NCBI GenBank assembly: GCA_905221615.1
Contig: CAJNDT010004657.1
Coordinates: forward strand, 124,001 to 188,000
Direction of reading: 5' to 3'
Length of the DNA: 64,000 nt
DNA from: Symbiodinium sp. CCMP2592
Lineage: Eukaryota > Sar > Dinophyceae > Suessiales > Symbiodiniaceae
Below, in pieces: positions 11,725-21,926 of this stretch (its first letter is position 1; every line of letters starts with the position of its first letter). The notes under the pieces were generated by a model. That model had not been told where the DNA came from. It made no database searches and saw only the letters and a program-made list of their open reading frames with translations. The position numbers and the translations under genes were made by a program.

Positions 11725-13545
11725 CAAGGCGAATTTGCTTCTTGGAAGCTATTGCTTCCACGGCTTTAGCCAAACTCAAGACAAAACGGATCGTCATCGC
11801 TCCGGGATCCATCTTAAACGGCCCTGTGCAAGTTGAATCAGGAAAGCGCACTTGCCCAGAGAGCGGCTGCTAGCAGCGACCTCGCAACTCCAGCCGGGAC
11901 CTCGGGCCCAAGAGCCAGAGCAGCGCAACAGAGCGCAAACAATCACAAGGATGAGGAACACGAGGTCATGCAGTCGGAGAGGTCATTGGCTTCGACGATA
12001 CACACGGGAGCCCGAATGACTGCAAGCACTCAGTGCCTGCATGACAGTTGTCAAGAGACTGAGATCAAAGAAAGGCTTTCTTGGATCTGAGGTGTCAGCA
12101 ACCGAGCATCAATCAATTGAAGCTCTAGGGAAGCTGTCAAAGCAGGATCGTGTGCTTTTTTAGGACGGCGCTGAGTGCGGGTGCAGATGAGTTGCTGACT
12201 GCAAATCAGCTGGGGCCTCAGAGGACAAATTGCTCGCGTGGTGGATGGGTGGGATGGGTCGCATGCTGTGGGGACCTTCTTCTTCTTTTTCTTTTGAGGA
12301 CGTGCCTTTCAGTTTGCAGACTTGAGGTGCGAGAGAGAGCTGAGAATTGACTGCAAGACCTGCGTGCGTCACGAACAAGTTTCTGATCATGCGACAGCGT
12401 TCAACTTGGGGGCGTGTGTATGTTCGGGGATGTGATGTGGCCCTTCGGTTTCGCTAACGTAAGTTTCAGAACATCAGGTCGAGAGTAGGGTCAGGAGGCC
12501 AGGCTTTTTCGCATCTTTATGTGTTTTCGGACTTACGCATCGGGCTCTTGGGCAGGAAGCTGGTAGCTATTCGGGGGATCAGTGGTTGAGGGTGACAGCA
12601 TACGCATGCGCTTCGGAAATCTTCGGAATAAACAAAGCTCTCGTGCCAGCGGTTGTACACGCAAGAATCTGTTGCATAACAGATGCGTATGTACGTTTAC
12701 GTTTCTGTATTCATGAAGCTAACTCCTCGCAAAAAAACCCAGATTTAGTAGACCATGTGCGTGGAACATCTGCTGGTTGATGCAGTAGCTTGAAAATCTT
12801 CGCTGTGTGCAGTTGACTTAAGATATAGACCTGAATGGAGCATGCCAGCAACCCTAATCGCTAAGCCGTTAACGCAGCCCCGAAGCGAGAGCCTGCTTGC
12901 ACGTGACTTCAAAACTTAAACTCTCAAATCTCAGTCTGTACTTCGCTTGAAACACCATACATATCCCTGCACCCTAAATCCTACACCCTTCCAATCGAAA
13001 AAATCACAGCATCGCTGGACATCACCGAGGGGTCGTAACGAGAAGTGCGATTTTGCACAGCTACTTGTCCTCCCCCAAAGTTTTTCTGTTTCACTTCCTT
13101 TATGCTCCTACTCCTCCAAACTCCCCATGACAGGCAACACTTCCTGTCCCGCCTGCTGACTGTGGCCGGCCGATCACGGAAGGTGCCGTTCGCATCCGTT
13201 CGCAATGTGAGTGCAATGCAGAAGTAGGCCACCTCATCTCTGCTACTTCGAGTTGCCTGACCTCCAGAAGGAAGCCTCGTCACAACAGCACCTTCTTGCA
13301 AAGCCATTGTGCAGGCACAGACTCCGCCTGCTGCTGTGGGCTTTCTGCAGGCCGAGAGTGGACAAACATCAACACTAAGTTCCCATCAAGAGGAAAGTGA
13401 GTATAGAAGTTCCGAGATGAAGAGCACCGTGCAGCAATCAACCGATAAGTTCCCACCACCGCCAGTGCCACTGTCAACTACGTGTACAGCTTCTGCTACC
13501 GCTACTGATACTATACAGTTACTACTGCTTCTGTAGCTATTTCAG
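11725..13545. other. No supported gene
   Basis: Short conflicting frames only. No repeat or motif stands out. Confidence 0.5.
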
Positions 13546-13735
13546 CTACCACAGCTACCACAGCCACTACAGCCACTACTGCTACTGCCACTCCTGCTGC
13601 TACTAGGCCTACTACTCCTACTCTTGCTACTCCTCGCCTGCTGCCGTGCTGCTGCTTGTACTACTACTACTACTACAACAACAACAGCTGCTACTACTAC
13701 TACTACTACTACTCCTACTACTACTGCCGCCACTG
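13546..13735 (+). repeat. (ACT/CTA)n trinucleotide-rich tract
   Basis: Imperfect ACTACT/CTGCTACT triplets pass from CAGCTACCACAGC-like units into nearly pure ACT runs at 13658-13735. All three frames across it give homopolymer-like Thr, Leu or Tyr strings, so the predicted peptides carry no information. Confidence 0.9.
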
Positions 13736-13739
13736 GTCG

Positions 13740-14848
13740 AGCATGTGCTTCAGATGGCCAGCGATCGGAAAGCAGAGAACGATGGCTCCGTGGACGAGGC
13801 GTGGCCTCTGATCCACGTCCATGGTGGGATGCAAACCACTTGCATTTCTTGTGCATTTGCAGCATGTCCAGCACTTGCCCAGCCTGCGTCATACCCGAGA
13901 ACAGCCGCAGGACGACCTAAACCTCGCTCTAGACTATAGTTGAAGCTGGCTGAGGAACGTCATGTAGAAGCCATTAGTCTCCACTTCTCAATAGGCAGCA
14001 TGGTTCGGATCAGGTCGCAAACCATTCTCGGGTGTTTTTTGGCCAGGTCTGGTGTTTCGAAGTGTAGCTGTTGCCTGTGGAACCCGGGCTTCGCTTCAAC
14101 AAACGTCCCGTTTGAGCGTGGTTGCGAATTCCGCTTTGCTTCTGCCGGCCACCACATCTTTCCCCCCGCTTCGACCGAGCGTCGTCGCGAGTCAATCACT
14201 CAGGATTTGGACGGTGAGGCTCCGGCCGCGGCCATTGGTGACCTGTCAGAGACTCTGAAACAGGCGCCTGGGGGGGGCTGGGCCCGGGCGGTCCCGACAA
14301 CGCAGCAGATTCCCAACAGTGCGCTTCCTTCAGGTGAAAGCCGAGACCGAGACGGAGCTTGCTGCCACGCAAGTGGCGGAAGAGAAGCGAACTGGACCGC
14401 AGCATGGGAGCTCCTCTGCGGTTTCGCACCAACTCATCGGATCCGCTAGGTTTGGGGGATCAGAGGTGCTGCAACCCTTCGGAGGTACAAGAACCCAAGC
14501 CTCAAGCTAGAAGCTAAAGTCGAGGTCGCGGAAGAACTTCGCAGAGCTCACAAAGACTATGGAAGAGGACGAAACTTCAGAGCTTCGCACCGGGGGCTGA
14601 AGATTAAAATTGCCAGTTCTCTGGCCAAGCCGTGATCTCGTTCAAAGGTTCTGGCATTGGGCTGCTGGGCCTCGCACGAGAAAACGCGTGCCAATTTGTG
14701 CATGTGTTTTCGTGCATACCTAGGAAGGCCCTCAGGCCTGCTGTTTCCGCATTGATTGTCACTTTTCTTGGAGCCGCTGTGTGTCCGAGATTGCGTATCC
14801 GGCAGCCATCGGGCATCAAGCTTTCCAGCAAGGCACGTCCTGACAGAC
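13740..14848. other. No supported gene
   Basis: Overlapping frames up to 169 codons (13940-14449, plus) have no recognisable domain. This may be 5' flank of the HU-like exon that follows. Confidence 0.4.
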
Positions 14849-15004
14849 ATGCCTCCGGCATTGAAGCCCGCGATGACGTCGAAGGCAGTGACAGGAGGCA
14901 GTGCCAAAGCCTTGACGAAGGCTCAACTTGCTGAGCAACTTGCCAAGTCGGAGCTCAAGAAGACGAATGTGATGTCCATTCTGCAAGGGCTCTCCCAGAT
15001 CGGT
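14849..15004 (+). CDS. HU/bacterial-histone-like DNA-binding protein, first exon
   Basis: The ATG at 14849 opens a 51-52 residue segment: a basic/Ala leader (MPPALKPAMTSKAVTGG) followed by LTKAQLAEQLAKSELKKTN and a hydrophobic helix ending LQGLSQIG. This has the layout of the HU N-terminal helical dimerisation region (Thr-Lys-x-x-Leu ... Leu-Lys-Lys ... Leu-x-x-Leu). HU-like proteins are known in dinoflagellates, where they help package DNA lacking conventional nucleosomes. The frame runs into GTGTGAGG at 15003, a good GT donor, so the DNA-binding beta-arm would be in a later exon that I did not find. A retained fragment or pseudogene is possible. Confidence 0.55.
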
Positions 15005-15259
15005 GTGAGGTTTCCACAGGAAGATTTGTTGAGCGGGCGCTCTGAACGATCAAAACGCCTCAGCAGCCTGCGATGAAAGTACGTATGTGTTTCCGCGGAT
15101 GACGTTCGGCTTGCTTTCCGGGTGCATCACGAAAGCATCATAGCGCTTCGCATCATGGCCCGCACATTGTTGGCATGACCGTCCGACAAGAGTCCTCCCC
15201 GACCCTTGGCAGCCTTCGGTTACTTTCCGTCACCGCACAAGGGCTTGTAGGGAAGCTAG

Positions 15260-15514
15260 CCCAGCTGGCACCATGCGGTTCTTGGCTCAGAGAAGTGGTT
15301 TGAAGGAACCTGTAAGGATGCCACTGTTAGGACTGGTCGTCTCCTGCACAAGCCGTTGCGGGCCAATTGGGTCGACATCTCTTCGCATGGGCCTCGTCGG
15401 GAAGCTGAGGAATTAGTTGCTCTGCGCTGTGGCTTAAACCCGAACCAGGGAAAAGCCACCCAGCACGTGTATCTCAACACGACGGCGGAGCAACGGGTTG
15501 TCCGTCCTTCTTGA
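15260..15514 (+). CDS. Exon-like open segment, unidentified
   Basis: Open for 84 codons between TAG (15257) and TGA (15512), without ATG. Balanced protein-like composition with phrases such as HKPLRANWVDISSHGPRREA and CGLNPNQGKATQHVYLNTTA. I do not recognise the family. It lies 250 bases after the HU-like exon on the same strand but does not resemble an HU arm. Confidence 0.35.
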   Translation, partial: PSWHHAVLGSEKWFEGTCKDATVRTGRLLHKPLRANWVDISSHGPRREAEELVALRCGLNPNQGKATQHVYLNTTAEQRVVRPS

Positions 15515-15835
15515 TGGACGGATCAACCCTGTCAACGACCTCCACCACCTGCCTTGGTCTTGTCGTTTGGCTTGGGCGCAGCATGAGCTCCAACTTCGGC
15601 GCCCTTTGATTCTGGGAACTCTTCAGCCGTCGATGCCGTTCTGTGATCCTTTGGCCCAGTTCTGCGATAAGCTTCATCAGCCCACATGATGCACGGACGA
15701 TAGTCGGGCAACGCCTGTCGCAGCACGCAGGGCAGCCAGGTGTAATATGTGCTTGTCGATGGGGTTCGACGATGGGCACATGATGCCAGGTGTACAGCGG
15801 GAGCTGTGTGCAGATGCTTTCGCTTCGTGGTTTCG

Positions 15836-15879
15836 CTCTTGCTTAGCGGCCACAGAAGAGCCTCTTGCTTAGCGGCCAC
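15836..15879 (+). repeat. 18-bp direct repeat, period 26
   Basis: CTCTTGCTTAGCGGCCAC occurs at 15836-15853 and again at 15862-15879, separated by AGAAGAGC. It sits just upstream of the TTTTTGCCAG acceptor of the next exon-like segment. Confidence 0.9.
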
Positions 15880-15897
15880 TGCTCGCGTTTTTGCCAG

Positions 15898-15990
15898 GAG
15901 GTGGCGACTCGCCAGGCTGCGGTGGATGAGGTCAAGGCAGCGATCTCCACCTCTGAGGAGGCAAGGACGGGTCGGAGCTTGGAAACCTGA
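15898..15990 (+). CDS. Exon-like segment, coiled coil
   Basis: Directly follows TTTTTGCCAG, a convincing pyrimidine-rich acceptor, and reads EVATRQAAVDEVKAAISTSE before TGA at 15988. Ala/Glu/Lys-rich helix, like the other plus-strand segments. An overlapping longer minus frame (15532-16197) has weaker composition here. Confidence 0.4.
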   Translation, partial: EVATRQAAVDEVKAAISTSEEARTGRSLET

Positions 15991-16340
15991 AATAGAGTTT
16001 CGCGGCCTCTTTCGGGGTTCGATGGTATCCAGGAAGACGTTATGCCATGTGAAGGGCCTTCTTGTGTCGGGTGTTGTGCCTGGTGGGTGGAGCTTTCGCC
16101 TGAGTTTTGGAGTAGCAGAGCATTCACTTTGAAGATCCGAGTGAGTGATCACTGTCCCCCCTACACCGGAGCTCAATGCGTGGCAGGCTGCTGGCAAAGC
16201 AAAGAGCGATCTGCTCTCCGTGAACAGGCGATTCCTTGTCTTCTGCTTCTCGTGGCTTTTGCACGGAACAGTTCACAACGGTCGACAATGGGAATATAGA
16301 TGGCAGAAACACCTGAAGAAATGAACGACCCTGGTACAAT

Positions 16341-16540
16341 GTGAAGCTGCTACATGCAGGCATGCATACTTACGTACATACATGCATACGTAAACCGACA
16401 CCCCTCCCTCCCTCCCTCCATCCATCCATCCATGCATCCATGCATCCATGGATCCCTCCATCCCCCCATCCCTCTATCCCTGCATCCCTCCATCCCTCCA
16501 TCCATCCATCCCTGTTCGATAGCGGAGGGGGGCTTGTAGT
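16341..16540. repeat. Tetranucleotide microsatellites (CATA)n, (CATC/CCTC)n
   Basis: CATGCATACATA-type units (16353-16391) pass into CCTCCCTC, then CATCCATC/CATGCATC and CCATCCCTC runs to about 16513. No coding content; frames across it are low-complexity His/Pro/Ser or Met/Asp/Gly strings. Confidence 0.95.
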
Positions 16541-16567
16541 CCTGGTTCGGGAAGACTTTCAGACTTC

Positions 16568-16890
16568 TTACACATGCCCCCACATTTGGCGAGAACGGTC
16601 CACCATATACTTTAAACACGTCCTGTCCTGTGGCGATTCCGCTTCACCACTTACGCACGCCCACATACCTTAAACACCTCTTCATGTGGCGATCGATTCC
16701 GGTTCACCATATATCTTAAGCACGCCCCCTCATTTGGCGAGAACGCTCCACCACATACCTTAAACACGTCCTGTCATGTGGCGATTCCGGTTCACCAAAA
16801 AACTTAAGCACGCCCCCTCATTTGGCGAGAACGGTCCCCCACATACCTTAAACACATCCTGTCATGTGGCGATTCTGGTTCACCATATAT
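16568..16890. repeat. Satellite of ~44-bp monomers in dimeric units, first block
   Basis: Two related half-units alternate: one with TTAAGCACGCCCCCTCATTT and GGCGAGAACGGTCC, the other with TTAAACACGTCCTGTCATG and TGGCGATTCCGGTTC. Each ends near CACCATATA. The pair repeats at about 88 bp for some 3.5 units. Homology between the half-units suggests a monomer that diverged and was then amplified as a dimer. The block is cut at 16890 and resumes at 17415. Confidence 0.9.
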
Positions 16891-17414
16891 GCTCTCGGGT
16901 CCCGGGCCGCCACCCCCCCCCCAATGGTATCCCCTCCCGCTGCTGCACGCCCACCCACCCTGCACCCCGCCCCGCCCCCCCCGCCCGCCCGCACTTTGCC
17001 CGCCCCTTGACCTTGTGCGCGGATCGGGAGTGTCGCACTATGCCCTGGTGCGGAAAGCGGCAATCGGCTCCGTAGTTTCCAGCATCTGACATGCATTGCA
17101 ATGCTGAATTATGAGGGTTGTATGGCGATGGTGATGGTGGCAGATATTCTTTTGAAGGTATTAATGATGAAATCACGACGACAAGGATGATGTTGAGCAT
17201 GGTCTGATTGTCGACTCATGTCCCGGTCTAAGGCAGCACAACATCTTGAGCAGTATCACCGGTGCCACAGCAAGAGGGAAGACAAGGAGTAACACCTAAG
17301 AACGTCGCGGCAAAAAGAGTACCACCACAGGCCCCACACACAGGGGGGGCGGGGGGGAAGGGGGGAGGATACCATGGGGTGGGGGGGGGGAGGGGGGGTG
17401 TGGCAGCCCTGCAT
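16891..17414. mobile_element. 524-bp inverted-repeat insertion inside the satellite
   Basis: The satellite is interrupted exactly at CATATAT (16884-16890) and resumes with CATATAT (17415-17421), a candidate 7-bp target duplication. The insert ends are inverted relatives: GGGCCGCCACCCCCC then AATGGTATCCCCTCCC at the left, and the complement of GGGCTGCCACACCCCC then ATGGTATCCTCCCCC at the right (about 17358-17410). No transposase frame is seen, so it would be non-autonomous. The AT-rich target weakens the duplication call. Confidence 0.65.
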
Positions 17415-17560
17415 CATATATCTTAAGCACGCCCCCTCATTTGGCGAGAACGGTCCACCATATACCTTAAACACATCCTGTCATGTGGCGATTCCTGTTA
17501 ATCATACAGCTTAAGCACGCCCCCTCATTTGGCGATGCCGGCTCTGCATATATCTCAAAC
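17415..17560. repeat. Satellite of ~44-bp monomers, second block
   Basis: Continues the dimeric array after the insertion: TTAAGCACGCCCCCTCATTT / TTAAACACATCCTGTCATG / TTAAGCACGCCCCCTCATTT, decaying after 17540. Confidence 0.9.
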
Positions 17561-17564
17561 ACTG

Positions 17565-17715
17565 GCAGACCGACTGACCGACCGTCCGATTTACTGACTG
17601 CCTGGCCCGACTGACTGACAGACCGGCGTGCTCGTGTAGCGAGCGACGGACCGACTGACTGACTGACCGGCGGGCTCGCGGATCGACTGACCGACAGACC
17701 TGCTGATTGACTGGA
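17565..17715. repeat. (GACT/GACC)n degenerate tetranucleotide tract
   Basis: GACTGACCGACC-like units recur on both sides of a short unique stretch (17620-17650). No coding signal. Confidence 0.85.
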
Positions 17716-17857
17716 CGCTCATTCCCAAACTTTCCAGGTGCAGAACGAACCGTTCACGTGAGTTCTCATCGCACAGTTGTTTGTGCATCTGCAGTGGCTT
17801 CATTGCTTCTTGCACTCGCTCCCTAATGGCTGCATGCGCGTGAAAGCTTAGGCAATA

Positions 17858-18084
17858 TACAGGTGGGGGCGGGGTGTATAGACCCGTATCGAAAAACGAT
17901 AGGGGTCTATGCGCGCTGTAGGGGTCTGTCCATAGACCCCTATGTATACACCCCTATCCCACCTGTAGTACACCCCTGTAGGCATAGGTACTGATCCGAT
18001 TTCCCACAGACCCCTATCAATGGTTTATGGCCTAATGGGTAGGCAGCTGGGGGTGAGGGTCTATGCCTTTTCCGATAGACCCCT
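17858..18084. repeat. Nested palindromes built on GGGGTCTA
   Basis: An outer inverted repeat (17858-17880 with 17945-17967, 20 of 23 matching, TACAGGTGGG...GGGGTGTATA) encloses two hairpins: TAGACCCGTATCG with CGATAGGGGTCTA (17879-17909), and AGGGGTCT with AGACCCCT (about 17920-17939). A third hairpin, GGGTCTAT/ATAGACCC, lies at 18057-18082. GGGKTCTA or its complement occurs about seven to eight times in 210 bp, far above background. Confidence 0.85.
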
Positions 18085-18109
18085 AAGCGATTCGGACCCT
18101 CCATCCCTC

Positions 18110-18640
18110 CATCCCTCCGTGCGTCCGTGCGTCCATCAGTGCTTGCAGTACGTGCAGTGCGTGCAGTGCGTGCAGTGCATGCAGTGTGTGCAGTGCGTGC
18201 GCGGCGTGCAATGCGTGCAGTGCGTGCAGTGCGTGCAATGCGTGCCTACGTACATGCATGCATGCATGCATGCATGCAGGCATACACAAATGCCTGCGCA
18301 CACGCATTGACCTACTGGCACGATTTGTGCACGTACTTTTTTACTTAACTACCTACGGCCACACTTCCTTGCTTCCTTACTTCCCTACTTCCTCACTTCC
18401 TCACTTCCTTAGTTCCTTACTTACTTACTTCCTCACCCACTCACTCACTCACTCACTCACTCACTCACTCACATACACACATACCCGCATACATACTGGC
18501 TTGTATACATGCATACTTACTTCCACATAGACACGCGGAGACACAGACACACAGACACACAGACACACCGACACACAGACACACAGACACACAGAGACTG
18601 ACTGGCTGGCTGGCTGTCTGACTGACTGACTGACCGTACT
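18110..18640. repeat. Cluster of microsatellites
   Basis: In order: GTGCGTCC and GTGCAGTGC 9-mers (18119-18245); CATG repeats (18253-18276); ACTTCCTT/ACTTCCTC (18364-18430); (ACTC)n (18436-18472); (ACACAGAC)n (18540-18598); GGCTGGCT/GACT (18600-18634). The block runs up to the CACTGCAG acceptor of the next exon-like segment, so it looks like intron. Confidence 0.95.
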
Positions 18641-18650
18641 CACACTGCAG

Positions 18651-18907
18651 GTGCACGCGCATCTGTGGTTTTGCCGAGAGAACGGGGCTTTCCTATCGAC
18701 AGGCGCCTGTCCTCGACGAAACAGCAGCTGACAGAGCTGCAAGTCGACCTCAAGGATAAGAGCAAGGACGCTTTCGAAGATTGCGTACTTGAGATGATTA
18801 AAGACAAAGGCACCATAACATCGACTGGAGTTCGGGTTCCGATTGCCCGGCAGAAGAATACTAGGTATCGATTTGGGATGATAATTTCCCTTATGTTGAA
18901 TATATAG
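18651..18907 (+). CDS. Exon-like segment, coiled coil
   Basis: Starts after CTCACACTGCAG (AG at 18649-18650). Reads STKQQLTELQVDLKDKSKDA and then FEDCVLEMIKDKG, strongly helical and charged. The open frame continues to TAG at 18905 but loses coiled-coil character after about 18800, so the true exon may end there. Confidence 0.4.
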
Positions 18908-18969
18908 AGTCTTATGATACATAACTTTGGGGACTGAGGAAATGGACGCTTAGCATAGAACCTCACAGG

Positions 18970-19116
18970 TACCGTTCAATCGCGCCTGAGGACTTCGCCA
19001 CGCGAGGGAAGTCCCGAGATGCAGAGGCTGGGGTGGTTGCGGAGGCGCGGCGTCGTCAGATTGCAGACACCCGTGGAACAGCACATGAGGATTCTCAGAT
19101 TATGATGAATCCTTGA
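18970..19116 (+). CDS. Exon-like segment, charged helix
   Basis: Follows CCTCACAG at 18961-18968. Reads YRSIAPEDFATRGKSRDAEA and VVAEARRRQIADTRG before TGA at 19114. Arg/Glu/Ala-rich, consistent with the coiled-coil series. A long antisense frame (18976-19539, minus) overlaps and is judged a shadow. Confidence 0.35.
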   Translation, partial: YRSIAPEDFATRGKSRDAEAGVVAEARRRQIADTRGTAHEDSQIMMNP

Positions 19117-20259
19117 GGACGAAGCTACTAAACGGCTAAAGCATGCACCAAGCTGTTGTTGGGGCCTTCTTAGCGCATGCTCAGCAGCATGCCATCTCTG
19201 TTTTCGCTCGCCCAGCTTGTGATCCGAAGGCGCTTGCGATCCTGACGAAGAGCAGCAGTGGTGCAGCTGCCCCGGCCTTTTGGAGTAGAAACTCTGTCTC
19301 GGCGTGCCGTCCTCCTGTTGCGGAGGGTGGATTTCGTAGGCTCTTTTTGGCCGCGTGTCCATGCCGACTAGAGGCCCAAGAAGGAACTCACTTTCAGCAG
19401 AATTCAAAGCTCGCAGCCTCACCGCAAACAGAACCCCCTTGCTAGCCCATCGCCCGGCCCCCCTTAGCATCATTTGGGCCGAGACGAATACTGCGGCGAA
19501 ACACCATCTAAACCAATAGCGACTTGTTCCCTTTCGCAAGATTTACACCAGGTTTATGCTCAACAGAATCATGGCTTCCGACAGAAGAATACCTTGAAGA
19601 CACCTTACATCCAAGACAGGAAGTTCCAGGATTGTTTATTGCTGGCCGTTGACTGCAGAGGCTACCGTCGAGGAAAGTGCGAAGACCCTCGCAAGCTTCT
19701 TGCAGTTATCTTCGGAGGCCCCTGCCGCTTCTTGCTCCCCAACATGCAGAGTCGCAGGAGCCATTCCGGCAGAATGACAGTTTGCCCACGGGACCCGAAG
19801 CCTTCCGAAGCTCCGGTTGCGCCGCCGTGCTCAGGCCTGGGGCTCGCACCATTCCTCGCGAGAGCGGGAGCTGAGCAGGCGAAAAGTGGCTGAAGCCCTG
19901 GAGAGTTCCTGCTTCAGCAGACTGCCCCCCACTTTCCCAAGGTGCCCCTCTGGTGATCCTTATGTCTGAGTGACGGACTGTGAAATCCAGAGCAGCCGAG
20001 CGTCTCAGCTGAGGCCCGTCTCTTGGAGTCGGCCGCCAGCCCTGGCCTGGCCGCATTGCTCCTCCAGTCCCAGGAAGGCTCCGGCAGGAGAGCCCGCCCA
20101 AAGGTCCCCAAACACTTCGTCAAGTTTTCTCTCTGGCTCTGGCGTGCGTCTTGGGGTCGTGGTTGGATTTAGGGCTTGTAAGGACTGTATGTAAGGTTCA
20201 AGACCACCCGCAAGACACATCGAGTCACTTGGGATCTGTCGACCTGAAGATCTCATAGG
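19117..20259. other. No convincing gene; weak open frames
   Basis: A 139-codon plus frame (19474-19893) has no domain. A short alternative frame after a CTGCAG (about 19653-19660) reads EATVEESAKTLASFLQLSSE and may be another small helical exon. Confidence 0.3.
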
Positions 20260-20535
20260 GCTTTTCACGTTTCTCCCCTCAACTGCCAGCTGCTTGAAGG
20301 AGGGACGTCTTCAAGAAAGTCAAGGCTCGTTGCCTTTGAGGATGAAGGGGTTCCTAGGGTGCATGATTTCAAGACTCGGTGTGCATCTGGGTCTAGATTC
20401 ATTCAAGCTTTCAAGCGGCGTGGCTTCGACAATTCGGTTGCGCTGACGAACGCCGGAAGCCTGAGCGAGTTCTTACAAAGTCAACGGTTTGATAGCACCT
20501 CCACCGTTCATGGATTCATGTCATGGGTCACTTGA
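20260..20535 (+). CDS. Exon-like open segment, unidentified
   Basis: Open to TGA at 20533. Globular-looking residues, e.g. LVAFEDEGVPRVHDFKTRC and FIQAFKRRGFDNSVALT. No family recognised and no splice site clearly set, but composition and frame clarity are above the surrounding background. Confidence 0.35.
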   Translation, partial: AFHVSPLNCQLLEGGTSSRKSRLVAFEDEGVPRVHDFKTRCASGSRFIQAFKRRGFDNSVALTNAGSLSEFLQSQRFDSTSTVHGFMSWVT

Positions 20536-21110
20536 TCAGGCGCTGATCCACGAAATGCTCGCCAAGATGAACGAGCAGCAGGCGCAGGACGTGGCTGCCC
20601 TGTGCGAGATAGGAGTCGGGATAAGCAACGATGGGCGTCAATTTCCAAACTTGCTTTGGCGCTGTAAGCAACCCCCTTGCAGGTAACAGAAGCTAAGGGA
20701 AGAGGGTGTGGGGTTCGTTGTTCCTGCTTCGCGGAAGTCTCGCTTCCTGTGCTGCGCGAGCGGAGGATGCACGACGGGACAGTTGGTGTCAGACGGAGCT
20801 GTCCAACACCAACAACGCCAAGGCATTCCGATCAAAATGCTGGTTGCCACAGGCTTCAAGTTCGCGTGGTAAATGCGCAAAAAAAGGCAAACACAGATAG
20901 CAATTCAGGAAGTGTGTCGAGCAGTATGTCGAGTTCTGAAGTCAGTGAAAGCCGCCATGCAGGCATTCGTCGTTTAAGCATTACTGAGAGGGGGGCTTCT
21001 GTAAGGAGGCCACATCCTCCTAGCCTGACGGGCGTCTGCTGAGTAAGTGTCCGTAGGAGCCGCCGAAAGCAATCGTCTTGTGTTTAGGACTTCAGCGGTC
21101 CGGTCACCGG

Positions 21111-21230
21111 TCTGCGGGGCAGAAGCAGGCCAGCAAAGCTACGCGTGCGGACAAGCTGAAGACCAAGATGCTCGCCGTCACCGCTGAGCCTGTTCCTTAC
21201 TGTCTGAGAGCTCCCATGTTCTCTTCTTGA
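21111..21230 (+). CDS. Exon-like segment, basic helix
   Basis: Reads GQKQASKATRADKLKTKMLA and ends at TGA 21228. Lys/Ala/Gln-rich, like the neighbouring coiled-coil segments. Confidence 0.3.
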   Translation, partial: SAGQKQASKATRADKLKTKMLAVTAEPVPYCLRAPMFSS

Positions 21231-21311
21231 TCGCAAGAGGCCTCAAGGCACTGCAATAGTGGTGGGTGCCGAAGGCTCTTTCAAACTTCTAAACAATCGG
21301 AAGTCGGAAGG

Positions 21312-21599
21312 TTGTCCTCTTTGAAGTCGGAGATCGAGACAAGCCAGGGGGCTCAGCAGTGGTTTGCATCCTTCGCATTGCTTCCACCTTCGACCCGTGG
21401 AGACTCTCAGCTTTCTGCAGGTGCAAAGGAGATCGACGACATGAAGGCCAGGGAGTCGGCGTTCGTGCTGTGCCGATCAAGGGAGAGCCAAACACACCAG
21501 TTTCGCCATCTCTGCAGGCGTCCATGGGCAAGGCCGAGAGCCAGCGTGGCAAGGAAAGCGCCAAGGCCAAGCTGCAGAGACCTCGTGGGGAGCGGATGA
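21312..21599 (+). CDS. Open segment with coiled-coil pieces
   Basis: Contains SSLKSEIETSQGAQQW near the start and GAKEIDDMKARESAFVLC further on. Initiates only at TTG if taken alone, so it is more likely exon sequence than a complete gene. A shorter minus frame overlaps and is less helical. Confidence 0.3.
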   Translation: MSSLKSEIETSQGAQQWFASFALLPPSTRGDSQLSAGAKEIDDMKARESAFVLCRSRESQTHQFRHLCRRPWARPRASVARKAPRPSCRDLVGSG

Positions 21600-21926
21600 C
21601 GGATGATCGCTGCTCTTCTCACCGCCTCACAAAACGGCAGAGTTCAACGCCCCGTGACTAAGCTTCGGACGGCAGGCGAAAGCCGACGTCGTCATGTACG
21701 AAGAGGCTTTGCAGGGTTTGAGTCAAGGCTAATGCTGTTCCCAAACAAAAAGTGAATGTTCGTAAACTTAAACACCGAGCCGTGGGTAGTTGATGCTACT
21801 CTCTCCGCTACATGTGAACCGTCATAGTCTTCGCAGCCGAGACCTAGGTCTACCTGTCCTTCTCACGGCCATTCTAGCGGGGTTTCTTGAGAAGGAGTAC
21901 GCGTCCTGCAATGCTGCTGTCGCTAG

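Noticed and set aside
15532-16197. 221-codon minus frame
   Set aside because: Overlaps the better-supported plus coiled-coil segment with an acceptor at 15898. Composition is Arg/Pro/Ser-rich without a motif, though part of it cannot be excluded.
16854-17200. Pro/His-rich and Gly-rich frames across GC-rich and microsatellite tracts
   Set aside because: Low-complexity translations of C-runs, (CATC)n and similar repeats; no independent coding signal.
16568-17560. CRISPR-like array
   Set aside because: Repeats are contiguous related half-units with no unique spacers, and the context is eukaryotic.
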